Assembly: GCA_022837205.1 (NCBI GenBank)
Contig: JALHEL010000013.1
Coordinates: 1 to 17,110, forward strand
From: Leptolinea sp.
GTDB taxonomy: Bacteria; Chloroflexota; Anaerolineae; Anaerolineales; Anaerolineaceae
Reading direction: 5' to 3'
DNA length: 17,110 nt
Positions 7,004 to 13,441 of the stretch are shown here, piece by piece (the first letter of the stretch is position 1; the number at the start of each line of letters is the position of its first letter). A program made the position numbers and the translations under genes. The notes under the pieces are model-generated. The model worked only from the letters and a program-made list of their open reading frames with translations. It searched no databases and was not told the origin of the DNA.

Positions 7004-7666
7004 ATGGCGACATATATTGTCTTTTTGGGAGCTCCGGGAGTGGGAAAAGGAACTCAGGCTGAAAGGCTTGCCGAAGAGTTGAAGATCCCTCATATCAGTA
7101 CCGGTGATCTTTTCAGAGAGAACCTGAAGAATCAAACGGAGCTCGGGAAAAAAGCACAGTACTACATGGATGCGGGACAACTTGTTCCGGATGATGTGAC
7201 GATTGAGATGGTCAAATCGCGAATATCCCGACCGGATTGTGTTAATGGCGCAATATTAGACGGATTTCCGCGAACTTCCGCACAAGCTGAAGCTTTTGAT
7301 CAAATGCTCAAAGAAGCTTATCAGACCGAAGTTGATTTCGTCCCATGTATTCAAGTCGATCGGGAACTGCTGATCGACAGGTTAAGCGGTCGCCGAATGT
7401 GTCCGAATGGCCACGTCTTTCATATGGTATATCATCCTCCCAAAGAGGATGATATCTGCGATATTTGCGGTCAAAAACTTTACCAGCGTGAGGATGATAA
7501 AGCGGAAACCATCGAAAAAAGACTTGAAGTTTATGAAAATCAGACGGCACCGTTGATCGATTATTATCAAAAGCGGAATGTATTGCGGTTTATAGACGGG
7601 GCAAAGGATATTGATGCCGTTACTATGGATATTCTTGCGGCATTCAAAGACGTAACCAAGAAATGA
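7004..7666 (+). CDS. adk: Adenylate kinase with an altered zinc site in the LID
   Basis: Adk catalyses ATP + AMP to 2 ADP in the cytosol. Domains in order: P-loop GAPGVGKGTQ (residues 9-18), AMP-binding STGDLFRENL with GAILDGFPRT, and a long-type LID at about 125-165. The LID contains C133 and C152-x2-C155, as in zinc-bearing Gram-positive enzymes. The second cysteine of the usual C-x2-C pair is absent: the sequence is RRMCPNGHVFH, one residue shorter than the typical CxxCGxxYH. His137 could replace it, or zinc binding may be weaker. Length (220) is normal. The site upstream (AAGAGAAAAAGA) is only weakly Shine-Dalgarno-like. The gene lies in the usual secY-adk-map order. Confidence 0.98.
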   Translation: MATYIVFLGAPGVGKGTQAERLAEELKIPHISTGDLFRENLKNQTELGKKAQYYMDAGQLVPDDVTIEMVKSRISRPDCVNGAILDGFPRTSAQAEAFDQMLKEAYQTEVDFVPCIQVDRELLIDRLSGRRMCPNGHVFHMVYHPPKEDDICDICGQKLYQREDDKAETIEKRLEVYENQTAPLIDYYQKRNVLRFIDGAKDIDAVTMDILAAFKDVTKK

Positions 7667-7682
7667 CCGGGAAGCTGATAGA

Positions 7683-8501
7683 ATGAGCTGGGAGAGGCAA
7701 GTCAGTATCAAATCAAAAGACGAAATCGCGATTATGCGGGAAGCGGGCATTATTAATGCCGAAGCTTTAAAAGCCGCGAGCGAGGTTTGTGTTCCGGGTG
7801 CGACAACCTGGGATGTGAATGCAGCAGCCGACAGAGTACTGGATCATTACAAAGTAACTTCTCCTTTTAAGGGAGTTCCCGGTCCGATTCCGTTTCCGGC
7901 AAGCACTTGTGTCAGCGTAAACGATGTTCTGGTCCACGGAATCCCGAGCAAGAAAATCGTTTTGCATGAGGGAGATATTGTTTCCGTGGATTGCGGGACA
8001 ACCTACAAAGGTTTCGTGGCTGATTCGGCTTTTACGATCGGTGTCGGAAAAGTCTCGGAAGAGGCGCAGAAGCTGATGGAAGTAACGGAAAATTCCTTAT
8101 ATATCGGGATCGAAAAAATGGTACCCGGAAATTACACGGGCGATGTTTCCGCAGCGATTCAGGAATATGTTGAAAGTCACGGATTTTATGTGACTAAACA
8201 ATACACCGGACACGGCGTCGGGCGACGAATGTGGGAGGCTCCGCAAGTTCCGAATTACGGGACCAAAGGTCAGGGAATTCGATTGCGACCGGGAATAACC
8301 ATCGCAATTGAGCCGATGGTTTTGGTCGGTACCGATGCGACACAAGTTCACCAGGACGGATGGGCTGTTTCTTCGGCGGACTTGAGCCTGACCGCTCATT
8401 TTGAGCATAGCATAGCGGTTACGGAAGAAGGTCCGGTGATTTTGACGCTGTTGGAAAACGGTGAACCGCCGGTGTCGGTAACAGGACGAAAAAAACTGTA
8501 A
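7683..8501 (+). CDS. map: Methionine aminopeptidase, type I
   Basis: MetAP removes the initiator methionine from nascent proteins after deformylation. The 272-residue product shows all five dinuclear-metal ligands of the pita-bread fold: D103 (SVDCG), D114 (VADSA), H177 (GHGVGR), E210 (AIEPM) and E241 (HFEHSI), plus the substrate His85 in VLVHGIP. There is no N-terminal zinc-finger extension. The start at 7683 follows adk by 16 nt with GGGA (7669-7672) 10 nt upstream. The length is slightly above the usual 248-265 because of a short C-terminal tail. infA, which commonly follows map, is not present. Confidence 0.98.
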   Translation: MSWERQVSIKSKDEIAIMREAGIINAEALKAASEVCVPGATTWDVNAAADRVLDHYKVTSPFKGVPGPIPFPASTCVSVNDVLVHGIPSKKIVLHEGDIVSVDCGTTYKGFVADSAFTIGVGKVSEEAQKLMEVTENSLYIGIEKMVPGNYTGDVSAAIQEYVESHGFYVTKQYTGHGVGRRMWEAPQVPNYGTKGQGIRLRPGITIAIEPMVLVGTDATQVHQDGWAVSSADLSLTAHFEHSIAVTEEGPVILTLLENGEPPVSVTGRKKL

Positions 8502-8518
8502 TGAGTATATGATTATCT

Positions 8519-8547
8519 TTGACAGACAAAGTCATGACGAGTATAAT
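8519..8547 (+). promoter_or_regulatory. Consensus sigma70/sigmaA promoter for rpmJ-rpsM-rpsK-rpsD-rpoA-rplQ
   Basis: TTGACA at 8519-8524 and TATAAT at 8542-8547 are both exact consensus hexamers, separated by exactly 17 nt. Transcription should start near 8554, giving a leader of about 47 nt before rpmJ. The site lies in the 99-nt map-rpmJ spacer, so it would add strong transcription for the alpha-operon genes on top of readthrough from spc. Confidence 0.88.
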
Positions 8548-8570
8548 TGTCTGGCTATTAATGTTAAGTC

Positions 8571-8588
8571 CGGGTGGAAAAACATCCG
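8571..8588 (+). promoter_or_regulatory. Small stem-loop in the rpmJ leader
   Basis: CGGGTG (8571-8576) pairs with CATCCG (8583-8588) around a GAAAAA loop: 6 bp including one G-U. It directly abuts the rpmJ Shine-Dalgarno GAGGGAG (8588-8594), so it could modulate access of ribosomes to the first alpha-operon gene. The function is inference. Confidence 0.4.
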
Positions 8589-8600
8589 AGGGAGTTTAAA

Positions 8601-8714
8601 ATGAAGGTTACTTCATCGATCAGAAAAAGATGTGCAAAGTGTAAAATCGTCAAACGGTCAGGTCGTTTGTACGTTATTTGCGAAAACCCAAAGCACAAAC
8701 AGCGACAGGGATAA
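8601..8714 (+). CDS. rpmJ: 50S ribosomal protein L36, zinc form
   Basis: L36 is the smallest 50S protein and binds 23S rRNA through a zinc ribbon. The 37-residue product begins MKVTSSIRKRCAKCK and carries C11-x2-C14, C27 and H32 (VICENPKHKQRQG), the complete zinc-type ligand set. GAGGGAG (8588-8594) lies 6 nt before the ATG. It is the first gene behind the consensus promoter at 8519-8547 and is 6 nt upstream of rpsM. The canonical length for the family is 37-38. Confidence 0.97.
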   Translation: MKVTSSIRKRCAKCKIVKRSGRLYVICENPKHKQRQG

Positions 8715-8720
8715 GAGGAT

Positions 8721-9110
8721 ATGGCGAGAATTGAAGGTGTCGATCTTCCGCGTAATAAACGGATAGAAATAGGTTTGACTTATATTTATGGGATCGGACT
8801 TACCCGAGCCCAACAAGCCTTGCGGGATACCGGTGTCAATCCGGACATTCGGGTAAAGGACTTGTCGGAAAATGATGAGAATTTGCTTCGTGAGTATATT
8901 GCCAAAAACTATGTTGTCGAAGGTGATTTGCGCCGCGAAGTTCAGATGAATATTAAACGCCTGGTGGAAATTGGTTGTTACCGGGGAATTCGGCATCGTC
9001 GAAATTTACCGTGCCGAGGACAAAGAACGCGGACAAATGCCCGAACCGCAAAAGGTCCCAAGAAGACCGTTGCCGGACGTGGCCGCCGCCGTGGAGCAAC
9101 CAAGAAATAA
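8721..9110 (+). CDS. rpsM: 30S ribosomal protein S13
   Basis: S13 is a 30S-head protein that forms bridges B1a/B1b and contacts P-site tRNA through its basic tail. The 129-residue product has MARIEGVDLPRNKRIEIGLTYIYGIGLTRA at the N-terminus, helices with VEGDLRREVQMNIKRLVEIGCYRG, and the signature RHRRNLPCRGQRTRTNARTAKGPKKTVAG. The tail is very basic (GRGRRRGATKK). AAGAGG lies close before the start. The following spacer to rpsK is unusually long (121 nt). Confidence 0.98.
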   Translation: MARIEGVDLPRNKRIEIGLTYIYGIGLTRAQQALRDTGVNPDIRVKDLSENDENLLREYIAKNYVVEGDLRREVQMNIKRLVEIGCYRGIRHRRNLPCRGQRTRTNARTAKGPKKTVAGRGRRRGATKK

Positions 9111-9127
9111 GTCGAATTTCGCTTTGG

Positions 9128-9180
9128 CAAATAATTACAGGTTGGGATCCTTTCTCCCTGCGGCTGCCTGTAATTGTTTG
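9128..9180 (+). promoter_or_regulatory. Long stem-loop in the rpsM-rpsK spacer
   Basis: CAAATAATTACAGG (9128-9141) pairs with CCTGTAATTGTTTG (9167-9180): 14 bp with a single G-U, plus a possible further U-G pair. The 25-nt interior holds a second short pairing, GGGA (9144-9147) with TCCC (9155-9158). No T-tract follows on either strand, so it is not a standard terminator. It is the most stable structure I see in the window and lies wholly between two r-protein genes. Confidence 0.65.
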
Positions 9181-9231
9181 CTGTCGATAATTTGATTCTT
9201 TTCAGACATAAGGTTAAGGTAGAGGAAATTT

Positions 9232-9636
9232 ATGGCTCAAAATGTACGCTCATCGCGCCGTGCGTCTACCGCACGAAAAGTAAAGCGCACGCTGGGATCA
9301 GCTCAGGTGCACATTTTCGCTTCTTTTAACAACACCATCGTCACCGTGACGGATGCCATGGGGAATCCGGTATGCTGGAGCAGTTCGGGTGCTTCCGGTT
9401 ATAAGGGGTCTCGAAAGAGCACACCTTTCGCCGCTCGATTAGCTGCCGAACAAGCGATTAAGACCGCTCAGACCATGGGTGTTCAGGAAGTGGACTTGAT
9501 AATTAAAGGCCCGGGTCCGGGTCGCGAATCAGCGATTCGTGCCGTTCAAGGGATGGGGATGAAAGTTCGTTCGATTTCGGATATTACTCCGGTACCGCAT
9601 AACGGTTGTCGTCCTCCGAAAAAACGCCGCGTTTAA
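9232..9636 (+). CDS. rpsK: 30S ribosomal protein S11
   Basis: S11 lies on the 30S platform next to the Shine-Dalgarno helix and E-site mRNA. The 134-residue product contains VHIFASFNNTIVTVTDAMGN, the WSSSGASGYKGSRKSTPFAARLAAEQA segment, VDLIIKGPGPGRESAIRA, and the ending ISDITPVPHNGCRPPKKRRV. All are canonical. AGAGGA lies about 8 nt upstream. The basic, mostly unstructured N-terminal stretch (residues 1-20) is normal for the family. Confidence 0.98.
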   Translation: MAQNVRSSRRASTARKVKRTLGSAQVHIFASFNNTIVTVTDAMGNPVCWSSSGASGYKGSRKSTPFAARLAAEQAIKTAQTMGVQEVDLIIKGPGPGRESAIRAVQGMGMKVRSISDITPVPHNGCRPPKKRRV

Positions 9637-9657
9637 TTACGAAAGGAACAAAGAACA

Positions 9658-10299
9658 ATGGCAAGATATACTGGGTCGGTATGTAAATTATGCCGACGCG
9701 AAAATGAAAAATTATTCCTTAAAGGCGAACGTTGTTTTTCTGCAAAATGTTCTTTTGAAAAACGCGCTTATGCTCCCGGTGATCACGGTAGATCCGGCGG
9801 CAGCCGCGGCGGAGAAAGAGTTTCGGATTATTCCCGCCAACTGCGTGCGAAGCAAAAAGTACGAAGAAAATATGGCGTTTTGGAACGCCAGTTCCGCCGG
9901 GTATTTGGCATTGCAGTAAGACAATCTGGTTTAACCGGGTTAAATTTACTTCAGCTTTTGGAAACTCGTTTAGATAATGTCGTATACCGGTTAGGGTATG
10001 CGGAAAACCGTGCTCAAGCTCGTCAAATGGTCACACACGGTCATTTTGAAGTTAATGGCATCCCAAGCGATATCCCTTCGATGATCTTAAAACCCGGCGA
10101 TCAGATTTCGGTTCGAAAAAGTTCCGCTTCAAAGGCGCTTTTCAGCGATTTGGCTGATATAGCCGACAAACGTGTTTGTCCATTATGGTTGGACCGGAAC
10201 ACGAAAGCTCTCAGCGGTCGTGTGCTGCGTCTGCCGGAACGAAGTGAAATCGACGGGAATATTAACGAACAATTGATCGTTGAGTTTTACTCACGGTAA
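9658..10299 (+). CDS. rpsD: 30S ribosomal protein S4, zinc-binding form
   Basis: S4 nucleates 30S body assembly, takes part in the mRNA entry helicase, and in E. coli represses the alpha operon. The 213-residue product has the zinc-knuckle N-terminus with C9, C12, C26 and C31 (CKLC, then ERCFSAKC), the PGDHG turn, SDYSRQLRAKQKVRRKYGVLERQFRR, and the S4 RNA-binding domain (LETRLDNVVYRLGYAENRAQARQMVTHGHFEVNG in order). The zinc form and the location inside the alpha operon differ from B. subtilis, where rpsD is separate. A GAAAGGA site precedes the start. Confidence 0.98.
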   Translation: MARYTGSVCKLCRRENEKLFLKGERCFSAKCSFEKRAYAPGDHGRSGGSRGGERVSDYSRQLRAKQKVRRKYGVLERQFRRVFGIAVRQSGLTGLNLLQLLETRLDNVVYRLGYAENRAQARQMVTHGHFEVNGIPSDIPSMILKPGDQISVRKSSASKALFSDLADIADKRVCPLWLDRNTKALSGRVLRLPERSEIDGNINEQLIVEFYSR

Positions 10300-10312
10300 T
10301 ATGAATTAGGCG

Positions 10313-10342
10313 CCGATACAGATTTGGTTTTTGTTGTATCGG
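10313..10342 (+). promoter_or_regulatory. Stem-loop directly upstream of the rpoA ribosome binding site
   Basis: CCGATACA (10313-10320) pairs perfectly with TGTATCGG (10335-10342), 8 bp around a 14-nt T-rich loop. Its 3' arm ends one base before the rpoA Shine-Dalgarno region. Because it abuts rather than covers the site, it could set a fixed geometry for initiation at the TTG codon or act as an RNA-stability element; this is inference. Confidence 0.5.
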
Positions 10343-10352
10343 AAAGGGGTGA
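10343..10352 (+). promoter_or_regulatory. Shine-Dalgarno supporting a TTG start for rpoA
   Basis: AAAGGGGTGA matches the anti-Shine-Dalgarno complement AAGGAGGTGA well and lies immediately before TTG 10356. The next in-frame ATG (10374) is over 20 nt away with no site of its own. Confidence 0.7.
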
Positions 10353-10355
10353 AAA

Positions 10356-11321
10356 TTGGCTACATTAAGCAATATGGTAACACCGAAAGTTGAGCGGGAA
10401 CGTGAAGCTGAGAACTACGGTAAATTCGTAGTTTACCCTCTCGAACGTGGCTACGGTGTGACTTTGGGGAATGCATTGCGACGGGTTTTGCTCTCATCAT
10501 TGGAAGGGGTGGCTGTTACGTCCCTCCATATCTCTGATGTGATGCATGAATTCAGCACAATTCCCGGAGTTCGCGAGGACGTTTTACAGGTAATGCTTCA
10601 AATCAAGCAGATTCGCCTCAAAATGTATGAAGGCGATGTCTCACATCTCCGTCTCGAAGTAAATGGAGAGGGGGAAGTAACTGCTTCGGATATTCAATGC
10701 CCTGCTGAAGTGGAAATCCTAAATCCTGAATTATATCTTTTCACTGTGGACAACCCCGACACCCATTTGGAAATCGATATGACCGTTGAACGCGGACGCG
10801 GTTATTTGCCGGCGAATGACAGAACAAACCGTCTCCCCATCGGAGAGCTGCCGGTTGATGCGATCTTCAGCCCGATTAAACGCGTCAATTGGAATGTCGG
10901 CTCTGCTCTTTACGGACAGAGTACGAACTACGATAAGTTAGAGTTGGAAATCTGGACGGATGGAACCATTCAGCCACAGGCCGCTCTGATTTTAGCTTCC
11001 AAAATACTAATCGAGCATCTCCGTTATATTTCGGGCATAACCGAAGAGGTACTGCCGGACACAATCGTAACGGAACAACACAGTACACATGTTACGAGTG
11101 AAACCGCTGAAACACCGATTGAGAGCCTTGACCTGTCGGTCAGAGTCTTCAATTCATTAAAGCGGACCGGTGTTGCAACCGTCGGAGATGTGCTTGATTT
11201 ATTGGACAAAGGGGATGATGCTGTGAAATCAATCCGTAATTTCGGCGAGAAGAGTCTTGAAGAATTACGAGAGAAATTGCAGGAAAAGGGCTATCTCAAA
11301 AAAGAAAGTGATACGGAGTAA
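10356..11321 (+). CDS. rpoA: DNA-directed RNA polymerase subunit alpha
   Basis: Alpha dimerises to start RNA polymerase assembly, and its C-terminal domain contacts UP elements and activators. The 321-residue product has the N-terminal domain (about 1-235) with ENYGKFVVYPLERGYG and TLGNALRRVLLSSLEG, then a linker rich in T and E. The C-terminal domain (about 253-310) has SLDLSVRVFNSLKRTGVATVGDV and IRNFGEKSLEELREKL, the helix-hairpin-helix DNA-contact region. It starts with TTG at 10356, supported by a strong ribosome binding site; an ATG start at 10374 would drop six residues only. Position between rpsD and rplQ is canonical. Confidence 0.98.
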   Translation: MATLSNMVTPKVEREREAENYGKFVVYPLERGYGVTLGNALRRVLLSSLEGVAVTSLHISDVMHEFSTIPGVREDVLQVMLQIKQIRLKMYEGDVSHLRLEVNGEGEVTASDIQCPAEVEILNPELYLFTVDNPDTHLEIDMTVERGRGYLPANDRTNRLPIGELPVDAIFSPIKRVNWNVGSALYGQSTNYDKLELEIWTDGTIQPQAALILASKILIEHLRYISGITEEVLPDTIVTEQHSTHVTSETAETPIESLDLSVRVFNSLKRTGVATVGDVLDLLDKGDDAVKSIRNFGEKSLEELREKLQEKGYLKKESDTE

Positions 11322-11326
11322 TTGAA

Positions 11327-11707
11327 ATGCGGCATGGAGTTGCAGGTTATAAATTAGGAAGAACGTCATCTCAGCGGAAGTTACTGCGTATGACGCAAAT
11401 TTCTCAGCTGTTTGAGCATGAAAGAATTATTACAACACAAGCCAAAGCTTTATCGATGCGCAACGATGCTGAAAAACTGATTACATTGGCAAAAAAAGGC
11501 AATCAGGGCGATAAAATCCAAAAAATGAATGCCGCCCGCTTAGCCTCTTCTCGGTTAGGCAATGATCGTGAATTAACCAAAAAGTTGTTTGACGATATTG
11601 CCCCACGGTATGATAAACGAAACGGCGGGTATACCCGCATGATTAAGCTGGGCCCTCGAAAAGGGGACGCTGCGGAAATGGTTGTCATCGAACTTGTCGG
11701 TGAGTGA
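11327..11707 (+). CDS. rplQ: 50S ribosomal protein L17
   Basis: L17 lies near the 50S exit tunnel. The 126-residue product begins MRHGVAGYKLGRTSSQRK, continues with SQLFEHERIITTQAKA and the helix MRNDAEKLITLAKKG, and ends NGGYTRMIKLGPRKGDAAEMVVIELV, all standard. It follows rpoA by 5 nt. In E. coli it closes the alpha operon; here its end abuts or overlaps truA, so transcription continues. Confidence 0.98.
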   Translation: MRHGVAGYKLGRTSSQRKLLRMTQISQLFEHERIITTQAKALSMRNDAEKLITLAKKGNQGDKIQKMNAARLASSRLGNDRELTKKLFDDIAPRYDKRNGGYTRMIKLGPRKGDAAEMVVIELVGE

Positions 11708-11708
11708 G

Positions 11709-12485
11709 TTGTCGGAGCGGGGAAATCCCGTTCCGGACACTTGTGAACGTTACAAATTTACAGTTTCTTATGACGGAACGCTTTATTGGGGCTTTCAACG
11801 TCAAAAAGGGCGAAGAACGATCCAGTCAGAGCTCGAAACAGCTTTGACAGCGCTGGGTTGGAAGGAAACAGGAATTATCAGCGCCGGAAGGACTGACAGC
11901 GGCGTTCATGCCGACGGACAGGTTTTTTCGGCGAGACTTGCTTGGCAACACAGTCCGGAAGCTTTGCGGGCAGCCTTGAACGCGAGACTGCCGCAAGATA
12001 TTTCCATAAAGGATGTCAAGCGAGTACCGGATAACTTCCATGCACGCTATGATGCGTTTTCCCGGACCTATCGATATCGAATTTATTTTGCCGAAGTCCG
12101 GGATCCGCTTCGTGATCGTTTCAGACTGCGGTTATGGCCCGAATCGGATTTGAAAACCCTGAATCAAGCCGCTCATATTTTGCTCGGCGAACATGATTTT
12201 CGTGCTTTTGGTTCCCCGCCCCGGAAAAACGGCACCACAGTTCGGCGAGTAATAGCGTCCGGTTGGATTCCCGAAGATAGAGATGAGATCGCATTTGAAA
12301 TAGAAGCGAATGGATTTCTCTATCACATGGTAAGGCGGATGGTATTTTTGCAGCTTCAATGGGTTACCGGTCGAATCGATTGGAAGACCTGGGAAGATGC
12401 GGTGCTGAATGCGAAACCGACTCATCCGGGAATTGCTCCCGCGAAGGGGTTAAGTCTTTACCGGGTCCGATATGAGAAACTGTGA
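11709..12485 (+). CDS. truA: tRNA pseudouridine(38-40) synthase TruA
   Basis: TruA converts uridines 38-40 of the anticodon stem-loop to pseudouridine. The catalytic aspartate is D63 in GRTDSGVHADGQV, preceded by the N-terminal YKFTVSYDGTLYWGFQRQ; further motifs are ARYDAFSRTYRYRI, EHDFRAFGS, and the C-terminal FLYHMVRRMVFLQLQW. No ATG is available before the conserved region. TTG 11709 is chosen because GGTGA (11699-11703) lies just upstream and overlaps the rplQ stop; GTG 11700, TTG 11694 and TTG 11682 are alternatives in the same frame. The ECF transporter genes that often separate rplQ from truA in Bacillota are missing. About 258 residues, normal for the family. Confidence 0.95.
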   Translation: MSERGNPVPDTCERYKFTVSYDGTLYWGFQRQKGRRTIQSELETALTALGWKETGIISAGRTDSGVHADGQVFSARLAWQHSPEALRAALNARLPQDISIKDVKRVPDNFHARYDAFSRTYRYRIYFAEVRDPLRDRFRLRLWPESDLKTLNQAAHILLGEHDFRAFGSPPRKNGTTVRRVIASGWIPEDRDEIAFEIEANGFLYHMVRRMVFLQLQWVTGRIDWKTWEDAVLNAKPTHPGIAPAKGLSLYRVRYEKL

Positions 12486-12516
12486 ATCAGAAAAAAGTTT
12501 ATTAGGAATTGGAGAG

Positions 12517-12948
12517 ATGACTGTGGAAAAGACCTATGTCATTAAGGGTGAACCTGAAAGCGAATGGCTGCTTGTTGATGCGAACGGGCAGAGCATTGGG
12601 CGTTTGGCAACCCAAATTGCAAGTTATTTATTGGGGAAACATAAACCGACATATTCCCCGGGTGTAAAGATGGGCGATTTTGTGGTTGTGATCAATGCTG
12701 ATCATCTGGCAATTCCCCAAAAGAAATTGGCGACGAAACATTATTATCGCCATTCCGGTTATCCCGGAGGCTTAACGGATACAACATTAAAAGATATGAT
12801 GCGAACATATCCGGAACGTGTTATCGAATCGGCTGTTTGGGGCATGCTTCCGCACAATAAATATGGACGTGCGTTGATGAAACGGCTAAAAATTTATGCT
12901 GGTAATGAGCATCCACACGCTGCTCAGAATCCGACACGTGTGAATTAA
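12517..12948 (+). CDS. rplM: 50S ribosomal protein L13
   Basis: L13 is an early 50S assembly protein. The 143-residue product shows KTYVIKGEPESEWLLVDANGQSIGRLATQIA, LLGKHKPTYSPGVKMGDFVVVINADHL, KHYYRHSGYPGGL, ERVIESAVWGMLPHNKYGRALMKRLKIYAGNEHPHAAQ; all are family signatures. ATG 12517 is chosen: it gives the usual N-terminus and has AGGA (12504-12507) upstream. An in-frame ATG at 12472 overlaps truA and would add fifteen unconserved residues. The TruA-L13 spacer is too short for the L13 leader RNA known from Firmicutes. Confidence 0.97.
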   Translation: MTVEKTYVIKGEPESEWLLVDANGQSIGRLATQIASYLLGKHKPTYSPGVKMGDFVVVINADHLAIPQKKLATKHYYRHSGYPGGLTDTTLKDMMRTYPERVIESAVWGMLPHNKYGRALMKRLKIYAGNEHPHAAQNPTRVN

Positions 12949-12959
12949 GGAGTAAAAGA

Positions 12960-13355
12960 ATGGTCGGACGATATTATGAAGGAATAGGACGTCGCAAGGA
13001 GAGTGTTGCTCGGGTACGCATCAGTTCGGGAAGCGGTGATTTTGTGGTAAATGATAAGCAAATCGCGGATTATTTCAATCGCCTCGGCGATGTCGAATCG
13101 ATTCTCGCGCCTTTTACCGCAATTAACCAAGATCAATCAGGGTTTGATGTATCTGTTCATGTGAACGGAGGCGGTGTGACCGGTCAAACCGAAGCGGTTC
13201 GGTTGGGATTGGCACGGGCGTTGGTTAAGATGGATGATACGCTGAAACCGTCACTCAGCCATGCGGGATTACTGACTCGCGACCCACGGATTAAAGAACG
13301 AAAGAAGCCGGGTTTGAAACGCGCTCGCAAGGCACCGACTTACACAAAACGTTAA
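12960..13355 (+). CDS. rpsI: 30S ribosomal protein S9
   Basis: S9 is a 30S-head protein whose C-terminal arginine touches the P-site tRNA anticodon loop. The 131-residue product shows YYEGIGRRKESVARVRISSGSG, VHVNGGGVTGQTEAVRLGLARAL, the LLTRDPRIKERKKPGLKRARKAPTYTKR ending (read in parts), with the invariant terminal K-R. The spacer after rplM holds AAGGAG. It is the last gene of the translation cluster and is followed by a strong terminator. Confidence 0.98.
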   Translation: MVGRYYEGIGRRKESVARVRISSGSGDFVVNDKQIADYFNRLGDVESILAPFTAINQDQSGFDVSVHVNGGGVTGQTEAVRLGLARALVKMDDTLKPSLSHAGLLTRDPRIKERKKPGLKRARKAPTYTKR

Positions 13356-13382
13356 TTATCTGTGTCAGAGTTTGTACTATGG

Positions 13383-13412
13383 AAAACCCGTTCGAGTTTG
13401 GACGGGTTTTTT
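13383..13412 (+). terminator. Intrinsic terminator after rpsI
   Basis: AAAACCCGTTC (13383-13393) pairs with GGACGGGTTTT (13400-13410), 11 bp with one U-G, around a 6-nt loop. The 3' arm runs into six T (13407-13412). It lies 27 nt after the rpsI stop and closes the ribosomal cluster. Confidence 0.93.
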
Positions 13413-13441
13413 AATATCGCAGGAAAGTTCGATATCCACTT

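Noticed and set aside
9181..9231. A second internal promoter before rpsK
   Set aside because: GATAAT at 9187-9192 resembles a -10 but no -35 lies 16-18 nt upstream, where the hairpin arm sits.
12472..12516. Longer start for rplM
   Set aside because: It overlaps truA and adds fifteen unconserved residues; ATG 12517 has the family N-terminus and a nearby AGGA.
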